The notes: a model not told the origin generated them from the letters alone. A DNA stretch of 48,248 bases from Pseudomonas viridiflava (GCF_001642795.1 NZ_LKEH01000021.1:405-48652); one strand, 5' to 3'. Positions 27,858-36,584 are shown, counted from the stretch's first letter. Numbers and translations are program-made.

Positions 27858-29756
27858 TTACCCTGCGGTCTCAAGCCTACGTTTCTCCGCAAGACGACTG
27901 CGGCCATACAGCACTGCAATGGCTGTCAGTGCAATGGCCTGTGCACCGAGCGAATACGCATCGGCGTGAATGCCCAGCCAGTCGAATTCGAAGAATGGCA
28001 CCGGCCGGGTACCGAACACACCGGCTTCCTGCAAGGCCTTGACGCCATGACCGGCAAACACCACCGAGAGCGCGCACAACAGGGCTGCGTTGATGCCGAA
28101 GAACAGCGTCAATGGCAGTTTTGCCGAGCCGCGCAGGATGATCCACGCCAGACCAACCAGCAGCACCAGCGCTGTCGCGCCACCCGCCAGCACTGCGTTA
28201 TGCCCTGCTGGCCCTGCCTGGAGCCACAGGGTCTCGTAGAACAGGATGACCTCGAACAGTTCGCGGTACACCGAGAAGAACGCCAGTACGGCAAAGCCGA
28301 AACGCCCACCGCCGCCAACCAGACTGCTCTTCACGTAATCCTGCCAGGCTGCAGCGTGACGTCGGTCGTGCATCCACACCCCGAGCCACAGCACCATCAC
28401 GCTGGCGAACAAGGCGGTCGCACCTTCCAGCAGCTCACGCTGCGCGCCACTCACGTCGATCACATAGGCGGCCAGCGCCCAGGTCGCCAGGCCTGCCAGC
28501 AGCGCCAGGCCCCAGCCGACGTTGACGCTGCGCACCGCCGATTGCTGTCCGGTGTTGCGCAGAAACGCCAGAATCGCCGCCAGCACCAGAATCGCTTCCA
28601 ACCCTTCGCGCAACAGAATCAGCAGGCCCGAGATGTAGCTCAAAGACAGGCTCAGACCGTCGCTGCCCAGCAAGTCAGCCGACTGTTTCAGCTTGGCCTT
28701 GGCTGCTTCCAGCTTCTGCGCCGCCTGCGGAACCGGCAGGCCGTCCTGCAAGGACTGACGATAAGCCATCAGGCTCTTTTCAGTGTCCTTGCGAACGTCG
28801 GCATCGACGTTGTCCAGCGAGCTCTCGACCAGCTCGAAACCTTCCAGGTAGGCCGCAACCGACAGGTCATACGCCTGCTCCCGATCACCTGATCGGTAGG
28901 CGGCCAGACTCTTGTCCAGGGTCGCGCTGGTGTAATCGAGCAACTGCGCAGGCCCGCGTTGGACCTGCGGGGGCTGTGAGCGCTGAGCGCGGAATGTGGC
29001 GGCCGCTTCAGGGCCTTCGGCAGCCTGAATCTCCGCAGGCGTCTGGCGCGCCAGGTCCGCAAGGTTGAATGTCTTGGTCGGAGTCGCGACAGGTTGCGCA
29101 CTGAAACTGGCAATGTAGGTGGCGATGTCCCAGCGCTGGCGATCATCCAGCTGGTCGGCAAACGCCGGCATGTCAGTGCCCGCAATGCCCAGACCCGTAG
29201 CGCTGTAAAGGCTGTAGAGACTCAGGCGGTCCAGCCGTGCGGCGTCGCGCAGGTCGCCCGGCGCAGGCTCCAGGCCAATACCGGCAGGACCATCACCTGC
29301 TCCGGTGTCGCCATGGCAGACCGAACAGTGCTGCGCGTACAGCGGCGCACCGCGAGCAGGATCCGGGGTGATGGCCGGTGCCTGACTGACTTCATAGGCC
29401 AGCGCCAGCCTTGCACCCAGCTGCCTGGCCTGACGCGCCACGAGCGTACCGTCCTGTCGTTTGTCCACGACGCCCTTGAGGTCTGCTGCGCCCTTCTCCA
29501 GCTCGGCACGTTCAGTCCGCTGCGGCAGCGCAACGATCAGGCTTTGAAGCGCGTTCAACGCGTCGATCTGCTTCTGGTAACCGGCACTGTCGGTGACCTT
29601 GCCATCCGCAACCGTCGCCGGATAGTCCGCACTGAGGTAATCCAGCACATGCAGCGCCTGAGCTGCGCCCTCGATGGGATCGGCCAGCGCACCGAAGCTG
29701 CACAGCAGCATCATGGAGGCCAGAAGCCGGACGAGTGAACGAGAGTGCAGGTGCAT
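27858..29756 (-). CDS. FTR1-family iron permease fused to a cytochrome c domain
   Basis: A 632-residue protein in three parts. It has a signal peptide ending near ALA-DP, then a helical region. Next is a mono-haem class I cytochrome c domain with CSVCHG at 144-149 and a likely axial Met in AGTDMPAF at 196. The C-terminal half is an FTR1 permease with about seven membrane segments and both REGLE-type motifs, LLREGLEAILVLAAI and YRELFEVILFYETLW. FTR1 proteins move ferric iron and normally depend on an oxidase or a partner such as EfeO/EfeB. Fusion suggests electron transfer coupled to iron uptake; inference. No efeO or efeB is adjacent. Confidence 0.88.
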   Translation of the reverse strand: MHLHSRSLVRLLASMMLLCSFGALADPIEGAAQALHVLDYLSADYPATVADGKVTDSAGYQKQIDALNALQSLIVALPQRTERAELEKGAADLKGVVDKRQDGTLVARQARQLGARLALAYEVSQAPAITPDPARGAPLYAQHCSVCHGDTGAGDGPAGIGLEPAPGDLRDAARLDRLSLYSLYSATGLGIAGTDMPAFADQLDDRQRWDIATYIASFSAQPVATPTKTFNLADLARQTPAEIQAAEGPEAAATFRAQRSQPPQVQRGPAQLLDYTSATLDKSLAAYRSGDREQAYDLSVAAYLEGFELVESSLDNVDADVRKDTEKSLMAYRQSLQDGLPVPQAAQKLEAAKAKLKQSADLLGSDGLSLSLSYISGLLILLREGLEAILVLAAILAFLRNTGQQSAVRSVNVGWGLALLAGLATWALAAYVIDVSGAQRELLEGATALFASVMVLWLGVWMHDRRHAAAWQDYVKSSLVGGGGRFGFAVLAFFSVYRELFEVILFYETLWLQAGPAGHNAVLAGGATALVLLVGLAWIILRGSAKLPLTLFFGINAALLCALSVVFAGHGVKALQEAGVFGTRPVPFFEFDWLGIHADAYSLGAQAIALTAIAVLYGRSRLAEKRRLETAG

Positions 29757-30109
29757 TGGTGAATCTCAATAAGAATGCGATGCGTTGCATTGTTCACGTC
29801 AATCAGACGCTACTCAATACTCCGGACGCTTTTTTGTTACAGAGTTTTACGACAGCGCGCAGTTACTTCTTTAAAACGGCAGTCCCCCCTTGAAGTCTGC
29901 GCTGCTCAGACCCCGCTCAAGCGGTAGGAAATGTCTGTAATCCCTGTGAGATATCAAAAAGCCATTGCTCTACGCATTCGGAAGCTTATAATCCCGCGCC
30001 CGCACCGCTGGATCCAATCAGGCGAAGCGGTCTTAAGCTTCGAACAGCTCCTGTTCGGTCATCTGGATTTCGATAGCCCCACGGCTGTCACCTAAGGGAA
30101 TAGAACGTC
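29757..30109. promoter_or_regulatory. Divergent intergenic region, FTR1 / envelope operon
   Basis: A 353-nt gap. A TATAAT at 29987-29992 with TTGCTC at 29965-29970 (16-nt spacer) is the best sigma-70 promoter candidate for the plus-strand operon. Two short coding-like frames lie at about 29950-30095, one per strand, but neither has a ribosome site. AT-rich DNA from 29765 to 29880 probably carries the FTR1 promoter. Confidence 0.4.
29965..29992 (+). promoter_or_regulatory. Candidate sigma-70 promoter of the envelope lipoprotein operon
   Basis: TTGCTC, a 16-nt spacer, then TATAAT. The -10 match is perfect, the -35 shares only TTG. The 5' leader would be about 110 nt before the first start codon at 30110. 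Confidence 0.45.
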
Positions 30110-31507
30110 ATGCCTTCTCGTGCCTTGACTGCGCTCGCGCTGATTTCCGCTGTTCAACTGGCAGGCTGCTCTGCCTTTCGCAACTACGACACCGAGCTGC
30201 AACAAACCAATCAGCAGCTGGTCAGCGGCAATGTGGACGCAGCGATCGGCACGCTGGAAAAGAACAACACCGGTGAAGACAAGGACCTTCTCTACTACTT
30301 CGAGAAGGGCGAGTTGTTGCGCGCCAAGGGTGACTTCGCTGGCAGCCAGACGGCCTGGCGTGCTGCCGATCTGGTGGTGTTCAGGTGGGAAGAATCGGTC
30401 AAGCTCGACACCGACAAATACCTCGCGCAGTTCGGCAGCTTCCTGATCAACGACAAGGTGCGCCGCTACGAAGGCTATGACTATGAAAAGGTCATGCTCA
30501 CCACCCAGATGGCGCTCAACCAGCTGGCGCGCAACGATTTTGACGGTGCCCGCACCGAGATCAAGAAGACGCACGAGCGCGAAGCGGTCATCGCCGAGCT
30601 GCGCGACAAGGAATACCTCAAGAGCGAGCAGGAAGCCGAGAACCGGGGCGTGAAGACCGAATTCAAGGACCTGCGCGGCTACCCTGTCGCCTCGCTGGAC
30701 GCCCCTGAAGTCGTCAGCCTGAAGAACAGCTACCAGAGCGCGTTCAGCCATTACCTGTCCGGTTTTGTCTATGAAGCGCTCGGCGAGAAAGGCCTGGCAG
30801 CACCGGGTTACCGCAAGGCCGCCGAACTGCGCCCCAACACGCCGTTGCTGGAACAGGCCCTCAAGGACCTTGATGCGGCAGCCAGCAAGGACGGCAACAG
30901 TGAAGTGCTGATTGTCGTGCAGAGCGGCTTTGCCCCGGCACGCGACTCGGTCAGTATTCCGTTGCCACTGCCCATCAGCGGCAATCTGGTCATCACACCG
31001 CTGTCGTTCCCGGTCATCAAACCGGACACCACGACTCCCGCGTTCAACCAGATCACGCTGGACGGCCAGCCGCTGAACCTGACGCTGCTCAACAGCACCA
31101 CCGACATGTCTCGCCGGGCACTGCGTGACGACATGCCGGGCATTATCCTGCGCACCACCGTGCGCGCCATCACCCGCGGCGTGGCTCAAAAACAGATCAA
31201 CGAGACCAACCCGCTGGCCGGTCTGGCCGTCGGTATCGCCTCGGCCATCACCGAAGGCGCCGACACCCGCACCTGGCGCACGTTGCCGGACAACACACTG
31301 GTGGCGCGCCTGCGCCTGACTCAGGGTGAGCATCAGATCATCCTGCCCAACGCACTGGGCGGCTCGCATGTCCGCGTCAAGGTCGACCAGCGCTATCAGG
31401 TGATCCCGCTGCGTGCGCTGGGCAGTCAGGTCTATGCGGGCAGTCTGGCCGCTCAGGTCATGCCGTCGAACGTTCCGCAAGCCATTGCCACCGCCAAACA
31501 ACCCTGA
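30110..31507 (+). CDS. COG3014 family lipoprotein
   Basis: A 465-residue lipoprotein. The lipobox is LAGCSAF after a short signal peptide, so it is anchored in a membrane. The N-terminal half is helical with TPR-like repeats (for example DLLYYFEKGELLRAKGDFAGS and LSGFVYEALGEKGLAAPGYRKA). The C-terminal half is strand-rich. AAGGGA precedes the ATG. First of four genes: COG3014, YcfL-like, LpoB-like, LpoB/CsgG-like. The conserved company of LpoB suggests a role in peptidoglycan synthesis or envelope assembly; its molecular activity is not known to me. Confidence 0.8.
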   Translation: MPSRALTALALISAVQLAGCSAFRNYDTELQQTNQQLVSGNVDAAIGTLEKNNTGEDKDLLYYFEKGELLRAKGDFAGSQTAWRAADLVVFRWEESVKLDTDKYLAQFGSFLINDKVRRYEGYDYEKVMLTTQMALNQLARNDFDGARTEIKKTHEREAVIAELRDKEYLKSEQEAENRGVKTEFKDLRGYPVASLDAPEVVSLKNSYQSAFSHYLSGFVYEALGEKGLAAPGYRKAAELRPNTPLLEQALKDLDAAASKDGNSEVLIVVQSGFAPARDSVSIPLPLPISGNLVITPLSFPVIKPDTTTPAFNQITLDGQPLNLTLLNSTTDMSRRALRDDMPGIILRTTVRAITRGVAQKQINETNPLAGLAVGIASAITEGADTRTWRTLPDNTLVARLRLTQGEHQIILPNALGGSHVRVKVDQRYQVIPLRALGSQVYAGSLAAQVMPSNVPQAIATAKQP

Positions 31508-31520
31508 TCGGAGATTTTCC

Positions 31521-31892
31521 ATGCGCATGAAGATTCTTGGCGCGCTGACCGTCGCACTGCTTGCGGGCTGCGCGACACCACCACCGCCCGCGCCGGGCAG
31601 CGCTGCAAGCAAAGTGGTGTCCATGGGCGATACCCAATACATCGAAGTCGGCGCCATGCGCGTCGCGCGCGAAAACGGCTTTCTGACCGTCAAGGCGCAA
31701 CTGACCAACACCAGCAGCCGCAACAGGATGATGTATTACCGCTTTGCCTGGCTGGGCAATGACGGCTTCCCGGTTGCCGATGAGGAAAGCTGGAAAAGCA
31801 TGACGCTGTATGGCTCGCAAAGCACTGTGCTGCCTGCCATCGCGCCGGTCCCCCGCGCGACCGATTTCCGCATCGAAATCAACACGCCTTGA
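31521..31892 (+). CDS. YcfL-family lipoprotein (DUF1425)
   Basis: A 123-residue lipoprotein with lipobox LLAGCATPPP, then a Pro-rich linker and a single small beta domain (SKVVSMGDTQYIEVGAMRVAR ... MMYYRFAWLGNDGFPV). In E. coli YcfL is encoded immediately beside lpoB (ycfM), so the pairing here matches a known syntenic unit. GGAG before the ATG at 31521. Function not established. Confidence 0.82.
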   Translation: MRMKILGALTVALLAGCATPPPPAPGSAASKVVSMGDTQYIEVGAMRVARENGFLTVKAQLTNTSSRNRMMYYRFAWLGNDGFPVADEESWKSMTLYGSQSTVLPAIAPVPRATDFRIEINTP

Positions 31893-31930
31893 TCCGCACA
31901 CCTATTCGCCCAGTTCTGGAGAACGTCTCA

Positions 31931-32518
31931 ATGTTCACACGCTTCTGCTCCATCGCCGCCGTCGCCCTGCTGGTTACCGGGTGTGCCAACAACTCGCCCG
32001 GTCTGGGCAGCAAGAACATCAGCTACGGCGACACCAAGGCCGTCGAAACCGTGACCAACGAGTTCGGCTCTACCGATCTGCAGATGATCGCCGAAAGCAT
32101 GACCCGCTCCCTGGCTCAGTCCGGCACCCTGCAGGGTCGCCCGGTGGTTCAGGTCTACGACGTGAAGAACAAGACCAGCGAGTACATCGATACCCGCGAG
32201 ATCACCACGTCGATCAAGACCCAGTTGATGAAAAGCGGCACCGCACGCTTTGCCAGCGACGACAACCAGATGCAGAACCAGGTTGATCAGCTCAAGCTGC
32301 AGAACCAGAGCGGCCTGTACAAGAAGACCACTGTCGCCAAGACCGGCAACATGGTCGCTGCCAAATACCGTCTGGAAGGCTCGATCAGCTCCATCGTCAA
32401 GCGCAGCAGCGACTACAAGGATGTCTTCTACAAATTCAGCCTGCAGTTGATCGACGTTGAAAGCGGTCTGGCCGAATGGATGGACGAGAAAGAAATTCGT
32501 AAAACCACGGAGCGTTAA
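31931..32518 (+). CDS. Penicillin-binding protein activator LpoB-like lipoprotein
   Basis: A 195-residue outer-membrane-type lipoprotein with lipobox LLVTGCANN. The globular domain follows the CsgG-like fold of LpoB: FGSTDLQMIAESMTRSLAQS, then VVQVYDVKNKTSEYIDTREI, and EGSISSIVKRSSDYKDVFYK. In E. coli LpoB spans to the periplasm to activate PBP1b. The disordered linker after the lipobox is short here, so reach across the periplasm may differ. GGAG before the ATG. In P. aeruginosa PBP1b is activated by the unrelated LpoP, so the partner of this protein is uncertain. Confidence 0.82.
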   Translation: MFTRFCSIAAVALLVTGCANNSPGLGSKNISYGDTKAVETVTNEFGSTDLQMIAESMTRSLAQSGTLQGRPVVQVYDVKNKTSEYIDTREITTSIKTQLMKSGTARFASDDNQMQNQVDQLKLQNQSGLYKKTTVAKTGNMVAAKYRLEGSISSIVKRSSDYKDVFYKFSLQLIDVESGLAEWMDEKEIRKTTER

Positions 32519-32521
32519 TCG

Positions 32522-33262
32522 ATGCGCGCATGGATCGGCATTATCGGCATGGCTTGCGCTTTCGCAGCGCAGGCCGCGCCAAAGATCGCGGTCACGGACC
32601 TGGCCTATCAGGAACGCGTGGAGCAGTACATCCACACTGTGTCGGCACGCAGCAACATGCAGGCCAACTATTACAGCGCCAGCGGCTCGTCCAGTTACGA
32701 CGAATACGAGTCGCGCACCAGCTACATCGAGCAGACCGAACTGCGCAAATTCAGCGGCGACATCAAGGGCGAGATCATCAAGTCCGGGATGTTCCAGCTG
32801 GTGCAGGCCACGCCGTACACCGCCGGGTCCAAGGAAGACGTTTACGACGTCATCAAGCGCATCAAGAACGGCAGCTTCAAGGGCGCGGACTACGTGCTGT
32901 TCGGCACCGTCTCGGACATCGATTTCCAGCAGGATATCGGTGAGATCGCCAATACCAACTCGCATTCGGCCATTCTGGGCCTGACGCTGGTGGCGGATTT
33001 CAGCCTGATCAATACGCGCACCTATGAAGTCACCTCAGCCTTCACCGCAATGGGCGAAGGCCAGGACACCAAGCTGGTGAATGGCCGGGACATCAAGGTC
33101 TCGCTCAACCGCCCTCGGGTGGTTCGCGATGTCTCGAAATCGATAGGCGAAGACGTGGCCCGCCAGCTGCGAGAGCAACTGCGCGGCGAGGTGGAATACA
33201 CCGGGCAACAGCCGCAGCACAACAACCTGCCGAGAGACGAGGCGCCTAAAATTCTGCGCTGA
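32522..33262 (+). CDS. Secreted LpoB/CsgG-like protein
   Basis: A 246-residue protein starting MRAWIGIIGMACAFAAQAAP, with a normal signal peptide and no lipobox cysteine. The mature part begins KIAVTDLAYQERVEQYIHTV, and FKGADYVLFGTVSDIDFQQD and VGTLVADFSL-type strands (LTLVADFSLINTRTYEVTSA) resemble the CsgG/LpoB fold. So it may be a second, soluble homologue of the upstream LpoB-like gene. It starts 3 nt after that gene's stop. A Ser/Tyr-rich loop (SASGSSSYDEYESRTSY) lies at about 57-75. Last of the operon. Function unknown. Confidence 0.75.
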   Translation: MRAWIGIIGMACAFAAQAAPKIAVTDLAYQERVEQYIHTVSARSNMQANYYSASGSSSYDEYESRTSYIEQTELRKFSGDIKGEIIKSGMFQLVQATPYTAGSKEDVYDVIKRIKNGSFKGADYVLFGTVSDIDFQQDIGEIANTNSHSAILGLTLVADFSLINTRTYEVTSAFTAMGEGQDTKLVNGRDIKVSLNRPRVVRDVSKSIGEDVARQLREQLRGEVEYTGQQPQHNNLPRDEAPKILR

Positions 33263-33290
33263 GGCGAGGATTAAAGGTCCTTTAAAACCG

Positions 33291-33326
33291 TCGCGAGCCG
33301 CTCGAGCCAAACGAGCGCGCTCGCGA
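33291..33326. terminator. Bidirectional hairpin between convergent genes
   Basis: TCGCGAGC...CTCG pairs with CGAG...GCTCGCGA, with a small bulge and a loop of about 7 nt. It sits between the envelope operon (plus) and the LysE gene (minus). No T run, so possibly Rho-assisted. Confidence 0.5.
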
Positions 33327-33334
33327 TGCTTCTA

Positions 33335-33967
33335 TCACGCCGTACCGCGATGCAATGTCGCGAGGAAAGCCGCGGCCCCCACGAACAGACTGGCAAAGCT
33401 ACGATTCAGACGACGCTGCTGACGCGGGGTTTTCAGTGCGCGCAGGACTTTCGAGGCAAGCCCGGTGTAGCCCGCCATCACGATCAGATCCACGACCACC
33501 ATGGTGGCCGCGATGATCACGTACTGGATCAGCATCGGTGCGGCCGGATCAACGAACTGCGGCAGGATCGCCAGCATGAACACCAGTGCCTTGGGGTTAC
33601 TGATGTTGACCAGAAAGCCACGCAGCACCAGCCTCCAGATACTGCCGACGGGACGAGCCGTTGGCCCGTCGGAGAGGTCCATGGGCAGCGCTCGCCATTG
33701 CTTGATGCCCAGGTAGACCAGATACGCCACGCCGAACCACTTGATCAACGTGAACGCCAGCTCCGACGCAGCAAGCACAGCGCCAAGGCCCGCCGCGACG
33801 ATCGCAATCTGTGCCACCAGCGCAATCTGTAGGCCGAGTGCATTCCAGTAACCGCGCAGAAAGCCGTATTGCAGGCCGCACGACATCGAGGCGATAGCGC
33901 CTGCACCGGGAGAAAGACTGATAATCCAGCAGGCCGCAAAGAAGCCCAGCCACGTTTCAAGCGCCAT
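33335..33967 (-). CDS. LysE/RhtB-family amino acid exporter
   Basis: A 210-residue inner-membrane exporter with about six hydrophobic segments. Start MALETWLGFFAACWIISLSP, with GAGG upstream. The family signature ISLSPGAGAIASMSCGLQYG is at residues 16-35, and GFLVNISNPKALVFMLAILP marks the second conserved block. Similar to RhtB-type homoserine or amino acid exporters; exact substrate unknown. The upstream region 33968-34034 is short and separates it from the channel gene on the same strand. Confidence 0.87.
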   Translation of the reverse strand: MALETWLGFFAACWIISLSPGAGAIASMSCGLQYGFLRGYWNALGLQIALVAQIAIVAAGLGAVLAASELAFTLIKWFGVAYLVYLGIKQWRALPMDLSDGPTARPVGSIWRLVLRGFLVNISNPKALVFMLAILPQFVDPAAPMLIQYVIIAATMVVVDLIVMAGYTGLASKVLRALKTPRQQRRLNRSFASLFVGAAAFLATLHRGTA

Positions 33968-34034
33968 CACGCACCTCAAGCAGAATCGAATGTCCGCTAA
34001 ATTAGTGCGTAATGGTCTGCGTGACCAATGATTT

Positions 34035-34628
34035 CTAGTCCTGCTCGTCCTGCGGGGTCGGATTGGCTGACTGAGGATACAGTTCACTCCCGCGCCAGCG
34101 GCGGACCGACTTCTGGAAGAACTGGCTGTTGGGCACCTGGACAAGCGCACCGCCCGCTTCGGGTGTTTCGATCAGGGTCGTGAACATCAGGTTGATTGCA
34201 ACCACACGGCCCTTCACGCCCGGCTTGTCCAGCGTGTCGACCAGCTCGACCAGATCGCCAATGCGAAACGGCCCGATGGTGAAGATCAGGATCGCGCACA
34301 GCAGGTTGGACAGCACACTCCACATGGCGAAAAACGCCACCGCAGCAACCGCCACAAACCCGGACAAGGCCGTCCACAGCACCGTGGCTGAAACGCCGAG
34401 ACGCCCCAGCACAAAGACGAAGGCACTGCCCATGATCAGCCAGCGCAGGCCGCCACGTACCGGCACCAGAAGCTCGGGCGGCAACGGGTAGCGCTCGCCC
34501 AAACCGGTCAGAAAACGTCCAACGACCCGCTGCAGCACATAACCTGCCAACAGAATCAGCAGGATCTGCAAACCCAGCAGTATCGGCTCTACCCAGTAAG
34601 CGGAGACTGGCAAACCCAACATCTCCAT
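34035..34628 (-). CDS. Small MscS-like mechanosensitive channel
   Basis: A 197-residue protein with three or four membrane segments and a short beta domain. The pore helix ATVLWTALSGFVAVAAVAFF and following SVLSNLLCAILIFTIGPFRIGDLVELVD fit the MscS core. It ends soon after the beta domain (ALVQVPNSQFFQKSVRRW), shorter than MscS (286 residues), and lacks the large C-terminal cage. Its ATG overlaps the ABC-F stop as TGATG. It probably gates under osmotic downshock, inferred from the fold. Confidence 0.85.
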   Translation of the reverse strand: MEMLGLPVSAYWVEPILLGLQILLILLAGYVLQRVVGRFLTGLGERYPLPPELLVPVRGGLRWLIMGSAFVFVLGRLGVSATVLWTALSGFVAVAAVAFFAMWSVLSNLLCAILIFTIGPFRIGDLVELVDTLDKPGVKGRVVAINLMFTTLIETPEAGGALVQVPNSQFFQKSVRRWRGSELYPQSANPTPQDEQD

Positions 34629-36538
34629 CACGACAAGGCTTCCAGCTCGGCCTGCATCGACTCCAGCAACTCCAGCGCCTGCATCCAGGCATCCTCCAGC
34701 TCGGACTCGCGTACTTTCAGCTTGGCCTGTTCGGCCAGCAGATCGCGCAGCTTGTCCTTGTTGGCGGCATCGTAGTTGGCGCTGTCGGCCAGTGCCTCTT
34801 CAACCTTGGCGAGCTTTTCATGCAGCGTGCCCAGATCGCGCTCCAGCTTGTCGGCCTCACGCTTGTGCGGGGCCAATTGCTGACGCAAGGCAGCGGCCTG
34901 CTGACGCTGGGCCTTCTTGTCAGTCTTGTCGGCGTTCACCGGTGTATTGCTGACCGGCGCATTGCGCAATCGATAGTCAGCCAGCCAGCGTGTGTAGTCG
35001 TCCAGATCGCCATCGAACTCCTGAACGCGACCGTCAGCCACGAGCAGGAAGTCGTCGGTGGTGCTTTTGAGCAAGTGCCGATCGTGGGAGACCACCAGTA
35101 CCGCGCCGCCAAACTCCTGCAGCGCCATGGTCAGCGCGAGGCGCATTTCCAGATCCAGGTGGTTGGTGGGTTCGTCGAGCAGCAACAGGTTGGGCTTTTC
35201 CCAAGCGATCAGAGCCAGCGCCAGACGCGCCTTTTCGCCACCGGAGAAATTCAGCACCGGCTCGTCCAGACGCGCGCCGCGGAAGTCGAAACCGCCGAGG
35301 AAGTCGCGCAGGGTCTGCTCGCGCTCGGTCGGGGCCAAGCGCTGCAAGTGCAGCAACGGCGTGGCCTTGGCGTCCAGCGAATCGAGTTGATGCTGGGCAA
35401 AGTAGCCCACGGTCAGGTTCTCGCCGCGCACCAGTCGGCCGCTCTGAGGGGAGAGTTCGCCTGCCAGGTTTTTGATCAGCGTCGACTTGCCCGCGCCATT
35501 CGGCCCGAGCAGACCGATACGCGCGCCCGGCGTCAGTTGCAGCTTGACCTTCTCCAGGACGGTCTTGTCGCCGTAGCCCAGACGCGCTTCGGACAGGTCC
35601 AGCAGCGGGCTGGAGATCTTGTCGGACTCACGGAAAACAAAGTTGAAGGGTGAATCCACGTGCGCAGCGGACAGCTCTTCCATGCGTTCCAGTGCCTTGA
35701 TCCGGCTCTGGGCCTGACGGGCCTTGGTGGCCTGGGCCTTGAAGCGCGCGATGTATTTTTCCATGTGCGCACGCTGCACCTGCTGCTTCTCGTAGGCCTG
35801 TTGCTGCTGGGCCAGACGTTCCGCACGGGCGCGCTCGAACGCGCTGTAGCCACCACGGTAGAGCGTGATCTTGCGCTGTTCGACATGTGCGATGTGATCG
35901 ACCACGGCATCGAGAAAATCCCGGTCGTGGGAAATCAGCAGCAAAGTGCCCGGATAGCTTTTCAGCCAGTCTTCGAGCCACAAAATCGCGTCGAGGTCCA
36001 AGTGGTTGGTCGGTTCATCGAGCAGCAGCAGGTCCGATGGACACATCAGGGCCTGCGCCAGGTTCAGACGCATGCGCCAGCCACCCGAGAAGCTGCCGAC
36101 CTCACGTTCCATCTGCTCGTTGGTGAACCCGAGGCCCGCCAGCAGCTTGCGAGCGCGAGCGTCGGCGGTATAACCGTCGGCGCTGTCGAGTTCCGAGTGC
36201 AGACGCGCCTGAGCGGCACCGTCCTGCGCCGCTTCGGCTTCAGCCAGCAAGCGCTGAACCTCGCGCAGACGCACGTCGCCGTCGAGCACGTAATCGACGC
36301 CAAGGCGTTCGAGCGTGTCGACCTCCTGACGCATATGAGCGATGCGCCAGTCAGCGGGCAACAGACAGTCACCGGCATCGGGCGTAAGCTCGCCGCGCAG
36401 CAAGGCGAACAGGCTGGATTTACCGGCGCCGTTGGCACCGATCAGACCGGCTTTATGGCCGGCGTGCAGGGTCAGCTCGGCGTCTTCTAGCAGACGTTGC
36501 GGACCACGCTGTAAGGTAAGGCTTTGAAGTCGAATCAT
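34628..36538 (-). CDS. ABC-F ATPase, YheS/Uup type
   Basis: A 636-residue soluble ABC-F protein with two nucleotide-binding domains. Domain 1 has GLIGANGAGKSSLFALL and signature SFSGGWRMRLNLAQAL; domain 2 has GLLGPNGAGKSTLIKNL and FSGGEKARLALALIAW. The inter-domain linker and a C-terminal coiled coil (after residue 530) are typical of YheS. ABC-F proteins act at the ribosomal E site, not in transport. Start MIRLQSLTLQRGPQRLLEDA. Translational coupling to the downstream channel gene is striking but may be fortuitous. Confidence 0.9.
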   Translation of the reverse strand: MIRLQSLTLQRGPQRLLEDAELTLHAGHKAGLIGANGAGKSSLFALLRGELTPDAGDCLLPADWRIAHMRQEVDTLERLGVDYVLDGDVRLREVQRLLAEAEAAQDGAAQARLHSELDSADGYTADARARKLLAGLGFTNEQMEREVGSFSGGWRMRLNLAQALMCPSDLLLLDEPTNHLDLDAILWLEDWLKSYPGTLLLISHDRDFLDAVVDHIAHVEQRKITLYRGGYSAFERARAERLAQQQQAYEKQQVQRAHMEKYIARFKAQATKARQAQSRIKALERMEELSAAHVDSPFNFVFRESDKISSPLLDLSEARLGYGDKTVLEKVKLQLTPGARIGLLGPNGAGKSTLIKNLAGELSPQSGRLVRGENLTVGYFAQHQLDSLDAKATPLLHLQRLAPTEREQTLRDFLGGFDFRGARLDEPVLNFSGGEKARLALALIAWEKPNLLLLDEPTNHLDLEMRLALTMALQEFGGAVLVVSHDRHLLKSTTDDFLLVADGRVQEFDGDLDDYTRWLADYRLRNAPVSNTPVNADKTDKKAQRQQAAALRQQLAPHKREADKLERDLGTLHEKLAKVEEALADSANYDAANKDKLRDLLAEQAKLKVRESELEDAWMQALELLESMQAELEALS

Positions 36539-36584
36539 AATGGCGGCGGAGTCTACCAGCTTCGTCCCGGACAGGGAGATCACT

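Noticed and set aside
29757..29800. Fur-box-like sequence before the FTR1 gene
   Set aside because: ATTCTTATTGAGATT shares only part of the 7-1-7 Fur consensus. Iron control is biologically likely but the match is too weak to list as a site.
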